The notes under the pieces: generated by a model | Told to the model about the DNA's origin: nothing | The model's database searches: none | Seen by the model: only the letters and a program-made list of their open reading frames with translations | Program-made: the position numbers and the translations under genes | Source: Candidatus Peregrinibacteria bacterium | GTDB taxonomy: Bacteria; Patescibacteriota; Gracilibacteria; UBA1369; LOWO2-01-FULL-3 | NCBI GenBank assembly: GCA_018655275.1 | Contig: JABIJZ010000002.1 | Coordinates: forward strand, 271,313 to 335,312 | Reading direction: 5' to 3' | DNA: 64,000 bases | Part shown: piece after piece, positions 41,164-50,308 of the stretch | Position numbering within the stretch: the stretch's first letter is position 1 | Layout: each line of letters begins with the position of its first letter

Positions 41164-42804
41164 CTACAGTCCAAGGTATCTAGTCACCATTGCTGCACCT
41201 TCTACTCTTATTATTGGTTGATCACCCTTCAAGTAAGTCTTTGCACCTACCTTGTAGCCAGCCAACAATCCTTGGTCATAAGCTAGAGCAGCATAACCTG
41301 CATACCAATTGGCAGACGAAACGTCCACAAATGGGTGTGTAGCTGTCTCCATCAATCCAGTCCATTCCTCTTCGATACTTGAATTCATATCCATGTAAGC
41401 TCCAGCCAACATTCGGAAGAACTCAGCTCTAGTAACTGTAGTACTAGGCGCAAATGTAGAAGCATCTTTTCCACTCACTATACCGTTCTTCTTCAAACAA
41501 TAAACAGCAGGTCCATACCATGTGTCCTTATCTACATCCACAAACGGATCATTTCTTGGAGTACCATCATCACATTCATAGTACCTAGCCACTACTGCAG
41601 CAGCCTGTGCCCTATTCATCTCTTCTCTCATGTTGAACACTCTCTTCCCATCAACCATCTCACCTGAGAACAATCCAGCATCAACAGCAGTCAATATAGC
41701 TTCATACTTCCAATCTGTTGTAGGTAAATCCTCAAGGTCACTAAATTGATCTAATTCTTGAGGAGCATCTTCCTCAGTAAATGTCTCTTCATCGTCATCA
41801 TCATCACTAGAAGAGAATCTGCTTCCTCCACCACCTCCTCCAGGAACAAGAGCTCCACCAGAAGAACTGCTAGAAGAAGATGTAGCAACTCCACCTACGA
41901 AATCTGAGAAATGGCGAGTAGCTACATAGATATTGTCACTATAATAAACATAACAGTGATTCCCAGCCACAATCGCTCCAGCAGTCGCATCATCCAAGCT
42001 ATAATTAGTAGCAAGGACAAGAGCAGAAGCACTACTAGTACTTCCGGTATACTGACTACTAGTACATTCACTTACTGTATAAGCCGTACTATCAGAACCA
42101 ACTATTCGAACAGTCCCACTAAAGCTCGCATAAGGAATCACAACGATAACCTCATCACTAAAAGTCAAATCAGTAGTCAAAGTTCCTCCTTCACCATCAC
42201 CAGCCGCCATCGCAACAACAACAGCTGAACTCAAAGAAGCAGAAAGAGCACTTGGCACAGTAGTATCACCAGTAGCCGTAAAAGTACCATCCCAGTTACC
42301 ACTAGTATCAGATATCACTGTATCCTCGGCTATATAAACTTCAACACCAGCCAATTCAGAGCCACTATCCACAACAGTCAAATCTATAGCCACAGTCGCA
42401 TCACCACTACTATCAACCGATAAAGTCGGACTTGTCAGGCTTCCAGAAGTAGTTCCCAAGAAGAAACCCAATCTCGCATCACCATCATCCCAGTCACCAC
42501 CATAGTTATACACATAATCATAAGAATAACCATAACCATACCCCAAGGTCCCAGTAGTAGTTGCATAGTTGTAACTATAACCATACCCATAAGAAAAATC
42601 CGAGTCGCTCTCTTGTGTTCTATAAAAGAAGTTTGATTGGAAATAATCCTGTGCACCAGTAACTATCCAATCATCACCATCCGCCTCAACCCCACTTGGT
42701 GTTGAATCCGTCTTCGCAAACGCCGGCATAGAAGCAAAAGCTGTGGTAAACACCAAAGCCATAACAGCCAGCAAACTTAGTTTTTTAATAAAAAATCTAT
42801 TCAT
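41164..42804 (-). CDS. SLH-domain surface (S-layer-like) protein
   Basis: The 546-residue protein has a classical signal peptide (1-30, ending AFA-K), a Tyr/Gly repeat region (about 70-103, YGYGYSYNY and YGYGYSYDYVYNY), a Ser/Thr-rich beta domain (about 110-300), a low-complexity hinge (Ser8, Gly6, Asp5) and three SLH repeats (about 360-546; e.g. FVDVDKDTWYGPAVYCLKKNGIVSGKDASTFAPSTTVTRAEFFRML). SLH domains bind secondary cell-wall polymer, which here may be the glycan exported by Wzm/Wzt. No csaB gene is seen. The codons look like those of a highly expressed gene. Confidence 0.92.
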   Translation of the reverse strand: MNRFFIKKLSLLAVMALVFTTAFASMPAFAKTDSTPSGVEADGDDWIVTGAQDYFQSNFFYRTQESDSDFSYGYGYSYNYATTTGTLGYGYGYSYDYVYNYGGDWDDGDARLGFFLGTTSGSLTSPTLSVDSSGDATVAIDLTVVDSGSELAGVEVYIAEDTVISDTSGNWDGTFTATGDTTVPSALSASLSSAVVVAMAAGDGEGGTLTTDLTFSDEVIVVIPYASFSGTVRIVGSDSTAYTVSECTSSQYTGSTSSASALVLATNYSLDDATAGAIVAGNHCYVYYSDNIYVATRHFSDFVGGVATSSSSSSSGGALVPGGGGGGSRFSSSDDDDDEETFTEEDAPQELDQFSDLEDLPTTDWKYEAILTAVDAGLFSGEMVDGKRVFNMREEMNRAQAAAVVARYYECDDGTPRNDPFVDVDKDTWYGPAVYCLKKNGIVSGKDASTFAPSTTVTRAEFFRMLAGAYMDMNSSIEEEWTGLMETATHPFVDVSSANWYAGYAALAYDQGLLAGYKVGAKTYLKGDQPIIRVEGAAMVTRYLGL

Positions 42805-42858
42805 AGCTTGATTTTTAAGAAATAATAGAAAAAGATATATTTAATCCCCCGTTCGTTG

Positions 42859-42864
42859 ATTATA
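42859..42864 (-). promoter_or_regulatory. Candidate -10 box of the SLH gene
   Basis: A consensus TATAAT on the minus strand lies 55 bp before the ATG, giving a long leader (about 48 nt). The -35 region (TTTTCC at 16 bp) is poor. Confidence 0.45.
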
Positions 42865-42914
42865 CCCCAAAACACCTTACGGAAAACATATTTCCCAACT
42901 TGTAAAGCTCAACT

Positions 42915-43997
42915 ATGCACATACTCATCCTAGCAGACCCAATAGATAACCAGACCACTGGCATCCACCAGTACACCAAGAACTTGGCAAAAGCTCTTCT
43001 AGAAGCCAAAACTCATCACCAACTCACATTCATTCATCAGAAGGAGAATCCATTTTTCGAAGGAACCCACCACTTCATAATACCAAGCAATAATTCTTTA
43101 AAAAGAGAAGGGATTCGTAGATTTCACCTAATTCCAAAATTAATAAAACAACTAAATCCAGACATAGTCCTCGAACCAGCACACCTGGGCCCATTCAATC
43201 TTCCAAAACACATCAAACGCGCAGTCACAATCCACGACATCACCCCAATACTCTTTCCACACCTCCATACCAAGAGAAACACCATGCTCCATCGCCTACT
43301 TCTCAAAAAATCCATCAAAAACGCAGACGCAATCCTAACAATGTCAGAAACCACCAAACAAGACATCCAAAAGAAATACAAAACCAAAGCCAAAATAACA
43401 ACAACATACGAAAGCATCGAACCCCAAAAACAACACCCCCCTTTACCAAAAATCCAACAACCATACATCCTCCACATAGGCACAATCGAGCCTCGCAAAA
43501 ATCTAGACATCCTAATAGACGCATTCCAAGAACTCAAAAAATCCCACGAAATCCCACACAAACTAGTCCTCGCCGGCCCAACTGGCTGGAAATCCTCAAA
43601 AACAATCAAAAAAGCAAAAGCCCACAAAGACATCATCTTAAAAGGTCAAATAACAGACACCGAAAAAGCCTCTCTCCTCAAACACGCAGACATTTTCGTC
43701 TATCCATCTCTATACGAAGGATTCGGCCTGCCACCACTCGAAGCAATGAGCTACAACATTCCCGTCATTTGCTCAACCGGAGGTAGCTTGAAAGAATTAT
43801 ACGAAAAAGCTTCACTCCAATTTAACCCAAAAGACAAAGAAGCCCTGAAACAACACATCCTCTCCATCACCCAAGATTCAGACCTCAAAGAAAAACTCGC
43901 CAAAAAAGGCCTCGCCCACTCAAGCACCTTCACATGGGAAGACGTCGCAAAAAAAACATTCGAAGCCTTCGAAGCAATCACCCAAGAATCTTCCTAA
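42915..43997 (+). CDS. Glycosyltransferase family 4
   Basis: The 360-residue GT-B protein opens MHILILADPIDNQTTGIHQYTKNLAKAL and has GTIEPRKNLDILIDAFQEL at the donor-domain start, YPSLYEGFGLPPLEAMSYNIPVICS with the conserved Glu residues and AVTIHDITPILFP. It resembles mannosyl- and rhamnosyltransferases of this family. It is read from the plus strand, and its 3' end overlaps the convergent GT4 gene by 20 bp. Confidence 0.93.
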   Translation: MHILILADPIDNQTTGIHQYTKNLAKALLEAKTHHQLTFIHQKENPFFEGTHHFIIPSNNSLKREGIRRFHLIPKLIKQLNPDIVLEPAHLGPFNLPKHIKRAVTIHDITPILFPHLHTKRNTMLHRLLLKKSIKNADAILTMSETTKQDIQKKYKTKAKITTTYESIEPQKQHPPLPKIQQPYILHIGTIEPRKNLDILIDAFQELKKSHEIPHKLVLAGPTGWKSSKTIKKAKAHKDIILKGQITDTEKASLLKHADIFVYPSLYEGFGLPPLEAMSYNIPVICSTGGSLKELYEKASLQFNPKDKEALKQHILSITQDSDLKEKLAKKGLAHSSTFTWEDVAKKTFEAFEAITQESS

Positions 43998-45183
43998 GCC
44001 TCTCCACAAACTTCTCCTCTGAGAAATCCCCTTCATCCACAACACATTTCTCACAATATTCGTCGTACCTACCCAAAATCTTCAAACTCGCCAAAGCCAA
44101 CGCCCCCTTGTCCCCTTTCTTAACCAACTCAGAATTCTCACCAGACCTCAACATTCCCTCATAAGCTCGCAAATTGTACGCAACAACCGGAGTGCCTTGA
44201 GACAAAGACTCAATCACCACAATCCCCTGCCCTTCCACATATGACGGCTGCACAAACAATTTCGCCCGACCAAACAGATCCACCAACTCATCCTTTCTGC
44301 AGTTTTCAATAAATTGCACAGAATCAGCAGACAATCCAAGTCGTTTCAAATACGTTTCAAATTTCTTCAAGACCTTTGGTAAAATCCTAGACACAACAAA
44401 CACAGCCTTGAAATCAGGATAAACTTCTCGAATTTTCTTCAAAACATACAACACATGCTCCGGGTGCTTGTACCCAACAAAACGCCCAACAAACAAAATA
44501 AAATTCTCCTTCTCCGCACCTCCCCCCTCAACCCTCTCACGCCCAACCAACTCAAATGGATTAGGGTTCACTACGATTTTCTCACCCAAAACTTCCCCAA
44601 ATCTATCCATCAACTTTCCCTTACTCGACTCAGACACAGTCATCACAACATCAGCAAATTTTCGATCCCGACGAAGCTGTAACCTTTCCAAAAAAGGCCC
44701 AACTAAACCAGTCACCAACCCATATTGCTTCAACCAAAAAAGCGCACCCTCAGGCACATAAACATCATGCACAACCGCAATCAATTTCGGCCTCAGGTCT
44801 CGCACACCCGCCCCCCTCCCCACCAATTTCTTTAAAATCAAATGTGGAGCAAATTGATTCACAAAAACATAGTCAAAATCCATCGCCCTCAAAGCAGCCT
44901 CTCGAAGATATTTCAAAACACCAAACGAAATCTTCGAACGCACAGGGTAACGAATATATTTCACCCCATCAATTTCCTCAGACTCCTTCTGCTCATCAAA
45001 TTCACGAATCGCAAAAACCACAGGCTCAACACCAAGTTTCAACAATCCCTTAGCAATATTATGGAAACAAACTTCCCCACCACCACGCGCAACAACCTTC
45101 CCAGAATCGTCCGTATAAACAGAAGCTTCACTCACCAATAAAGCCTTTTTTCGTTTGCTGTCATCCATGCCGATAATGTACAT
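43978..45183 (-). CDS. Glycosyltransferase family 4
   Basis: The 401-residue GT-B protein has the N-terminal KALLVSEASVYTDDSGKVVARGGGEVCFHNIAKGL and the donor-domain marks FVGRFVGYKHPEHVLYVLK and QPSYVEGQGIVVIESLSQGTPVVAY. ATGs at 45183 and 45168 are both possible; the second (MDDSKRKK) gives a more usual N-terminus. It lies between two plus-strand glycosyltransferase genes and is divergent from the 45208 gene by 24 bp only. Confidence 0.92.
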   Translation of the reverse strand: MYIIGMDDSKRKKALLVSEASVYTDDSGKVVARGGGEVCFHNIAKGLLKLGVEPVVFAIREFDEQKESEEIDGVKYIRYPVRSKISFGVLKYLREAALRAMDFDYVFVNQFAPHLILKKLVGRGAGVRDLRPKLIAVVHDVYVPEGALFWLKQYGLVTGLVGPFLERLQLRRDRKFADVVMTVSESSKGKLMDRFGEVLGEKIVVNPNPFELVGRERVEGGGAEKENFILFVGRFVGYKHPEHVLYVLKKIREVYPDFKAVFVVSRILPKVLKKFETYLKRLGLSADSVQFIENCRKDELVDLFGRAKLFVQPSYVEGQGIVVIESLSQGTPVVAYNLRAYEGMLRSGENSELVKKGDKGALALASLKILGRYDEYCEKCVVDEGDFSEEKFVERLRKILG

Positions 45184-45207
45184 TAAACCCGCATAAAAAC
45201 AAGAAAC

Positions 45208-45897
45208 ATGACCAAGACAGAAACATACAAAATAATCGTTCCATTATACAACGAACAAAAATACATTAGAAAATTCATAGAAGCCGTACCAGAAAAACAC
45301 CTCCCCCACCTCATCCTCGTAAACGACGGCTCAACAGACAAAACCAAAAAAATCCTCCAGGAAGAATTCCCAAAACTCACCTTGATCAATCACACAATCA
45401 ACCTCGGAAAAGGCAAAAGCCTTGAAACCGGAGCCATGCGTGCAATCAAAGAAAAAGCAGACATCATAATTTGCATGGACGGAGATCTCCAGCACAAGCC
45501 AGAAGACCTCGACCGCTTCCTCAGAAAATTCAAAAAAGACAAAAAACTCGAGATCCTTTTCGGTGCAAGAAAAATAGGAACACACATGAGCTTCATGCCT
45601 TTTTTCGGAAATAAACTTCTCACCATAACCATAAATCTCCTTTACAGATATTTCTTGAACGACACTCAATGCGGCTTCCGCGCATTCCGCAGCAAAATCT
45701 ACAACAAATTAAAATGGGAGTCCCCAGGCTACGAAGCCGAAACCGAAATGATAATCAACGCCGCAAAACACAAACTCAAATACAAAGAAATCAACATTGA
45801 CACCGTTTATTTGGACGACTATAAAGGCACCAACATGATTGATGGTATAATAGTCATGTCCAAAACATTGCTTTGGAAATTATTCAAACGAAACTAA
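45208..45897 (+). CDS. Dolichol-phosphate-mannose synthase-like glycosyltransferase (GT2)
   Basis: The 229-residue protein is a small GT2 of the DPM1 type: IIVPLYNEQKYI, VNDGSTDKTKKIL, the metal-binding MDGDLQHKPEDL and FLNDTQCGFRAF. It should load a sugar on polyprenyl phosphate, which is then used outside the membrane by a GT-C enzyme, a candidate for which is encoded at 46214-47632. The DUF2304 gene follows directly with no gap. Confidence 0.92.
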   Translation: MTKTETYKIIVPLYNEQKYIRKFIEAVPEKHLPHLILVNDGSTDKTKKILQEEFPKLTLINHTINLGKGKSLETGAMRAIKEKADIIICMDGDLQHKPEDLDRFLRKFKKDKKLEILFGARKIGTHMSFMPFFGNKLLTITINLLYRYFLNDTQCGFRAFRSKIYNKLKWESPGYEAETEMIINAAKHKLKYKEINIDTVYLDDYKGTNMIDGIIVMSKTLLWKLFKRN

Positions 45898-46230
45898 ATG
45901 GAAATAATCGGAATACAAGTAGCCGCAATAGCCTTCAGCATCTTCATGCTCTACTTCGCATTCCTATGCTACAAACGAAAATACTTCGGAATAGCAAGTT
46001 TGGTATTTTGGTTGATCATCTTCTCTGTCCTCATTATTTCGACACTGCTTCCAAACGCATTTTACCCATTAGTAGAATTATTGAAACTCAACAGAGCCTT
46101 CGATTTGTTCATGGTAGCTGGGATTTTCTTTTTGATATCGATATCTTTCGTCAACTTTCTCCAAAATCAGAAATTGAAGCGCCAGCTCGAAAAAATGGTC
46201 CAAGACAAAGCCCTCAAGGACAAGGAATAA
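45898..46230 (+). CDS. DUF2304 membrane protein
   Basis: The 110-residue protein has three hydrophobic helices (about 5-24, 32-52, 68-88) and a charged C-terminal coiled tail. DUF2304 proteins are regularly encoded next to a DPM-like glycosyltransferase, as here, where the ATG directly follows the stop of the GT2 gene. The likely role is a membrane partner of that enzyme, but it has not been shown. The 3' end overlaps the convergent gene by 17 bp. Confidence 0.85.
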   Translation: MEIIGIQVAAIAFSIFMLYFAFLCYKRKYFGIASLVFWLIIFSVLIISTLLPNAFYPLVELLKLNRAFDLFMVAGIFFLISISFVNFLQNQKLKRQLEKMVQDKALKDKE

Positions 46231-47632
46231 CTTCATACACTGTCGCATCTCCCACATCGAAGATTTTTGTTATGCATTCAGATTCTGCTTCAATAAACGA
46301 CCTATCCTGACTCTGCCCCTCAAACAAATAAAACTTCCCACGCTTCTTCGCAATATCCAAAAGCATCAAAGCCCGATCCTCAGCCTCCCCAGTGAAATAC
46401 TCAACCTGATCTTCGTAAGACCAAACACTACTAAATATCCCCGGCGCCAACGTAGTCTTGCCAGAAAACCCATACGCCCAAGGCGCATAAATACTTGAGC
46501 TAACCATGATATTCTTGGAATCTTCTTTCTCATTTATAACCTGCAAAGCCCATTGTTCATATTCAGACAAAGCCGCCCTCGTCGTCAAATAATAACCATA
46601 AACAATATATCCAGATATAAAAACCAAAGCCACCCCCCCAAGAGCCCAAACCTTTTCACTCAACCCTTTTTCCTCAACAACTGCTTTGAAAACTTTATAA
46701 ATAAAATACGCCGCAAAAGGAATCAGCAAGAAATGCATTTCCAAAACAAATCTATTTTCAAAAAACAATCTCGCAACCACAACCAAAGTCACAAAAGCCA
46801 AGCTAGCCTGCAAAGCCAAAACCCCCTTCTTTTTCAAAGTCAAAACAAAACCACTGGCCGCCAACAAGAAAACCACAGACTCTTTGCCCAAAAACTCACG
46901 AAGACTAATAAAAAGCCCAGAATGATGACTGCTTAAAACAGCCTCTCCCAAAAGAGATCCCTGCACAACATCCCACGCATTCCAAATATGATGCGGTGAA
47001 AGAATCGCTACAAAATCAAACGCCAAAACAAACGACAACAATACCAAAAAATTATATTTATAGTCCTTCCACAAACCAAAGAAAGCCGCAGTCCCAATCC
47101 CAGCAACCATGACGATATACTGCGGTAATTGCGTAAGCCCCAACAACACAACAAACAAAAAGAACCAGTAAGACCTTCGCATATAAAACAACAACGAAGC
47201 CAACATGAAAATCGCCCCAAGCTCAGCTTTATACAAATAGAATTCAGACCCAAAAACCTGCGTATAAGAAATAGTAAAAATCACAATCGCCAATAATCCC
47301 GCAACCTTTCCAAAAAGATCCTTCGTCAAAAAATACAACGGCACAACAACCAAAACACTAAACAAAATATGCGCATGATACAAAAGCCAGTCCACAGGCA
47401 ATCCCAACAAATTCACAAGATATGCCAAGAACGACGGGAAAGGATAAACCTCAGAACCCAAAACATCCGGCAAAGTCCGGATCCCCTCAAACACATGTTT
47501 ATAAATCCCAACATCATACCCAAACCCAAAAGGCCCATGCATCCAATACGGCATCGCCCGACTAACAAAAAGAATCAAGATCAACGACCAAAAAATCACA
47601 TAAAACCACTTGGAATTGAGGACCAATTTCAT
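46214..47632 (-). CDS. Polytopic membrane protein, GT-C glycosyltransferase-like
   Basis: The 472-residue protein has about 10 hydrophobic helices and a soluble C-terminal part (about 380-472). The first loop carries an acidic residue in GFGYDVGIYKHVFEGIR, as in GT-C enzymes (PMT/ArnT/STT3 class) that use polyprenyl-phosphate sugars at the outer face. The short family is not recognised. Together with the DPM-like protein it would form a donor-and-transfer pair for glycosylating surface glycan or proteins. Confidence in the class is moderate. Confidence 0.7.
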   Translation of the reverse strand: MKLVLNSKWFYVIFWSLILILFVSRAMPYWMHGPFGFGYDVGIYKHVFEGIRTLPDVLGSEVYPFPSFLAYLVNLLGLPVDWLLYHAHILFSVLVVVPLYFLTKDLFGKVAGLLAIVIFTISYTQVFGSEFYLYKAELGAIFMLASLLFYMRRSYWFFLFVVLLGLTQLPQYIVMVAGIGTAAFFGLWKDYKYNFLVLLSFVLAFDFVAILSPHHIWNAWDVVQGSLLGEAVLSSHHSGLFISLREFLGKESVVFLLAASGFVLTLKKKGVLALQASLAFVTLVVVARLFFENRFVLEMHFLLIPFAAYFIYKVFKAVVEEKGLSEKVWALGGVALVFISGYIVYGYYLTTRAALSEYEQWALQVINEKEDSKNIMVSSSIYAPWAYGFSGKTTLAPGIFSSVWSYEDQVEYFTGEAEDRALMLLDIAKKRGKFYLFEGQSQDRSFIEAESECITKIFDVGDATVYEVIPCP

Positions 47633-47671
47633 AGCGCCATCTTATCACAAGACGGCCACACCGCAAGAGAG

Positions 47672-49585
47672 CTAAAATTCTATATCTTTAGTGCCATGTT
47701 CCTGAAAAAGACGTATTAATTCATCATGTTCAATAGTAGAATCTTCCATTAGACGATTCTGGATAATTTTCAATAAAGTCGCATTTTGAGCTAAAACCTT
47801 GGAAGCTCTACCCCCACACCTAGCAAGAAGTTTATCTATCATCCGACTAAGTCTATCCAAATCCACATTACTATCCTTAGGATAAAATCTAAAAGGAGAC
47901 AACTCCTCCTCATCCCCATCAGAAAACATACCAAGCTCAGCTACCATTGCAGTAGCAATCTCCGTGGCCTTTCTGTGATCATCAACAATCCCACTACTAC
48001 CTTCTTTCAATTCAAGTTTTTCAGCCAATCCACCAGCAAGCAATAACATCAATTGCCACTCCAAATCAGTTTTAGTATTTAAGAGTTTTTCTTCCATAGG
48101 AGGTGTTAAAGTTACACCAAGTGAGGCCCCCCTGGGAACAATAGAAACCCTTTCAACAGTAGAATTAGGACTCGCAAGAGCTGTAACAGTGTGCCCTGCT
48201 TCATGAATAGCAGTCCTGATTTTTTCAGCATCAGTCAATTTATGATCACTCTCTACACCAAGGAGAGCTCTATCCATAGCATCCGTCAAATCTTTTTGTT
48301 CCAAAACAATCGGAGACCCTCTCCGCTTCAAAGCTAACAATTTAGCCTCCTGCACGATATTTTTAACATCTGAGCCAGATTTTCCAACCAAGCTAGAAGC
48401 CAAAGTTTCCAATCTAACATCATCACTCAATTCAACACCTTCAAGATAGATGCCCAAAATCTCTAAACGTCCAGCCTGATCAGGATAATTAAAATACACT
48501 TCACGACTAAACCTTCCAGTCCTGGTAAGAGCAGAATCCAACCTATCTCTAAAATTAGTAGCCCCGATAACAACAACCCCGTCACTCTCCTCAAACCCAT
48601 CCATACAAACCAACAACTGGTTAACATCAGAATTATACCCCTTGCCAGCAGCAGTATCATCATTTGAACGGGCAGCTCCAATAGAGTCCAATTCATCTAT
48701 AAAAACAATACAAGCACCTTCTTTATCCGCAATTTTCTCAGCCCTCTGGAATATTTGTCTTATAGCCTTTGATGTCTCACCAACCCACTTAGAAATAAGT
48801 TCAGAAGCCGAGACATATATAAAAGGAACTCCCGCCTCTGTAGCAACGGCTCTCGCAGCCAAAGTTTTTCCAGAACCAGTGGGCCCAGTAAATAAAACTC
48901 CTTTAGGAACATCAACATCTTCATCCAACAATTCCTCCCTATTTTGTATTTCCTCAACCAATTTCACTAATTCACCCTTAACATTGCCCAATCCACCAAT
49001 ATCTTCAAATACTACATCCGGCATCGTATGCAAAGGCACATGTTTATTGCCACCTCTTTTCTTTAAAAAATATAGAGAGCCAAGAAACATTACAAATATC
49101 ATAAGCGAACTCAGTAAGCTACTTGTAAGTTCAGAAGAAGCGGTATTGGAATGAGTCATATCAACCCCTTTTTCTAAAAGAAATTTATGCAAATCTTCTC
49201 CAAACGAAACCGACACACTCACAACAACCTCCATATCATCAGCCAAAGTAATTATCATAGCAGTCCCATCCTTAAACTTAACACTCTTCAACTCTTTACA
49301 CTTAAGAATCTCCAATAATTGAAGATCCGTAAGGTCATCTTCATCATCAACTTTAATATCCACAGAACAATCAATACCCCTCAAAATTCTATCTAAATAT
49401 TTTAATTTATCAGGATCATCATCCCCACCATCTGGAGAGCCTAAAACACCCCGAACATCTTCCACTCTATCTTTACCAAAAGAAGGATCTTGATGATCCT
49501 GCGCAACAGCTACAGAAGCACCACCAACACCAGTAATAAATGCCACAACCGGCAACACCTTCTCAAATGATTCTTTTAAGCCCAT
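47672..49585 (-). CDS. FtsH-like AAA+ zinc metalloprotease, divergent
   Basis: The 637-residue protein has an N-terminal hydrophobic segment (about 8-28), an acidic extracytoplasmic domain (to about 145), a second membrane helix (150-172), an AAA+ module with GPTGSGKT (about 233-240), FIDELDSIG, the SRH region TGRFSRE, and an M41 protease domain with HEAGH (about 458-462) and the third ligand region GIVDDHRKA. FtsH degrades membrane and regulatory proteins. The pore loop reads SKWVGETSK, like p97/spastin-type ATPases, not the FtsH MFVGVGA. ATG at 49585 is used; a TTG three codons upstream is less likely. A strong promoter precedes it. Confidence 0.88.
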   Translation of the reverse strand: MGLKESFEKVLPVVAFITGVGGASVAVAQDHQDPSFGKDRVEDVRGVLGSPDGGDDDPDKLKYLDRILRGIDCSVDIKVDDEDDLTDLQLLEILKCKELKSVKFKDGTAMIITLADDMEVVVSVSVSFGEDLHKFLLEKGVDMTHSNTASSELTSSLLSSLMIFVMFLGSLYFLKKRGGNKHVPLHTMPDVVFEDIGGLGNVKGELVKLVEEIQNREELLDEDVDVPKGVLFTGPTGSGKTLAARAVATEAGVPFIYVSASELISKWVGETSKAIRQIFQRAEKIADKEGACIVFIDELDSIGAARSNDDTAAGKGYNSDVNQLLVCMDGFEESDGVVVIGATNFRDRLDSALTRTGRFSREVYFNYPDQAGRLEILGIYLEGVELSDDVRLETLASSLVGKSGSDVKNIVQEAKLLALKRRGSPIVLEQKDLTDAMDRALLGVESDHKLTDAEKIRTAIHEAGHTVTALASPNSTVERVSIVPRGASLGVTLTPPMEEKLLNTKTDLEWQLMLLLAGGLAEKLELKEGSSGIVDDHRKATEIATAMVAELGMFSDGDEEELSPFRFYPKDSNVDLDRLSRMIDKLLARCGGRASKVLAQNATLLKIIQNRLMEDSTIEHDELIRLFQEHGTKDIEF

Positions 49586-49623
49586 ATAGTTCAACGTAAC
49601 AACATTAAAAAAAACAGGAGGCA

Positions 49624-49652
49624 GTTATACCAAACAGAGCCCCATTTGTCAA
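49624..49652 (-). promoter_or_regulatory. Promoter of the FtsH-like gene
   Basis: On the minus strand TTGACA (49647-49652) and TATAAC (49624-49629) are 17 bp apart. The leader would be about 32 nt and holds CCTCC, the reverse of a Shine-Dalgarno sequence, so no ribosome site. Confidence 0.7.
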
Positions 49653-49757
49653 CACCAACCTACCCCCATCACCGAATCAGCGGCAACTCATCTAAATAAC
49701 AATCCAAAATCTTGGGTCTCTCATCCCCCGTTACACACATTTTGCCAATCCTGTCTC

Positions 49758-50234
49758 CTACCTCTCATCCTCTGCATACACATGAGTGTACTCAGATTTG
49801 TCGTAACCAAAGATCTCATCCTCTTTGAAGAATCGAGAGACTTCAAGTTCCGCATTTTCAGGAGAATCCGACGCATGAATCACATTACAAGCCTGACTCA
49901 TCGCAAAATCACCACGAATAGATCCAGCTTCAGCTTCCCTAGCTTTAGTGATCCCAGTCAATTTTCGAACTGCATCAACAACCTCAAGACCTTCCCAACA
50001 CATCACAACCACAGGAGTACTTTGCATAAATCTAGCAAGTCCTCCAAAGAAAGGTTTGTCCGCAATATGCGCATAATGTTCACGCAAAACAGCCTCGTCC
50101 AAAGTCATCATTTTACATCCAACAAGCTTCAACCCCTTCTGCTCAAATCTCTGCATAATTTGCCCCATCAATCCACGCTGAATCGCATCAGGTTTTATCA
50201 AAATAAGTGTTCTTTCTTTTAATCCTTCTGGCAT
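49758..50234 (-). CDS. ndk: Nucleoside diphosphate kinase
   Basis: Ndk balances NTP pools by moving the gamma phosphate through a histidine. In the 158-residue protein the ATP-site LILIKPDAIQRG is at 10-21, the phospho-His120 in NVIHASDSP, and the C-terminal EDEIFGYDKSEYTHVY is typical. The ATG at 50234 is where homology begins; the frame is open upstream into the promoter. It has its own promoter (50272-50300) and may make dTTP for RfbA. Confidence 0.97.
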   Translation of the reverse strand: MPEGLKERTLILIKPDAIQRGLMGQIMQRFEQKGLKLVGCKMMTLDEAVLREHYAHIADKPFFGGLARFMQSTPVVVMCWEGLEVVDAVRKLTGITKAREAEAGSIRGDFAMSQACNVIHASDSPENAELEVSRFFKEDEIFGYDKSEYTHVYAEDER

Positions 50235-50271
50235 AATATTTTTGGTTAATTTAGTAAAAAAAGCCGGCCGA

Positions 50272-50300
50272 ATTCTACACCAGATCCACACCAACCTCAA
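50272..50300 (-). promoter_or_regulatory. ndk promoter
   Basis: On the minus strand TTGAGG (50295-50300) and TAGAAT (50272-50277) are 17 bp apart, 38 bp before the ATG. Confidence 0.5.
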
Positions 50301-50308
50301 CTGAAATA

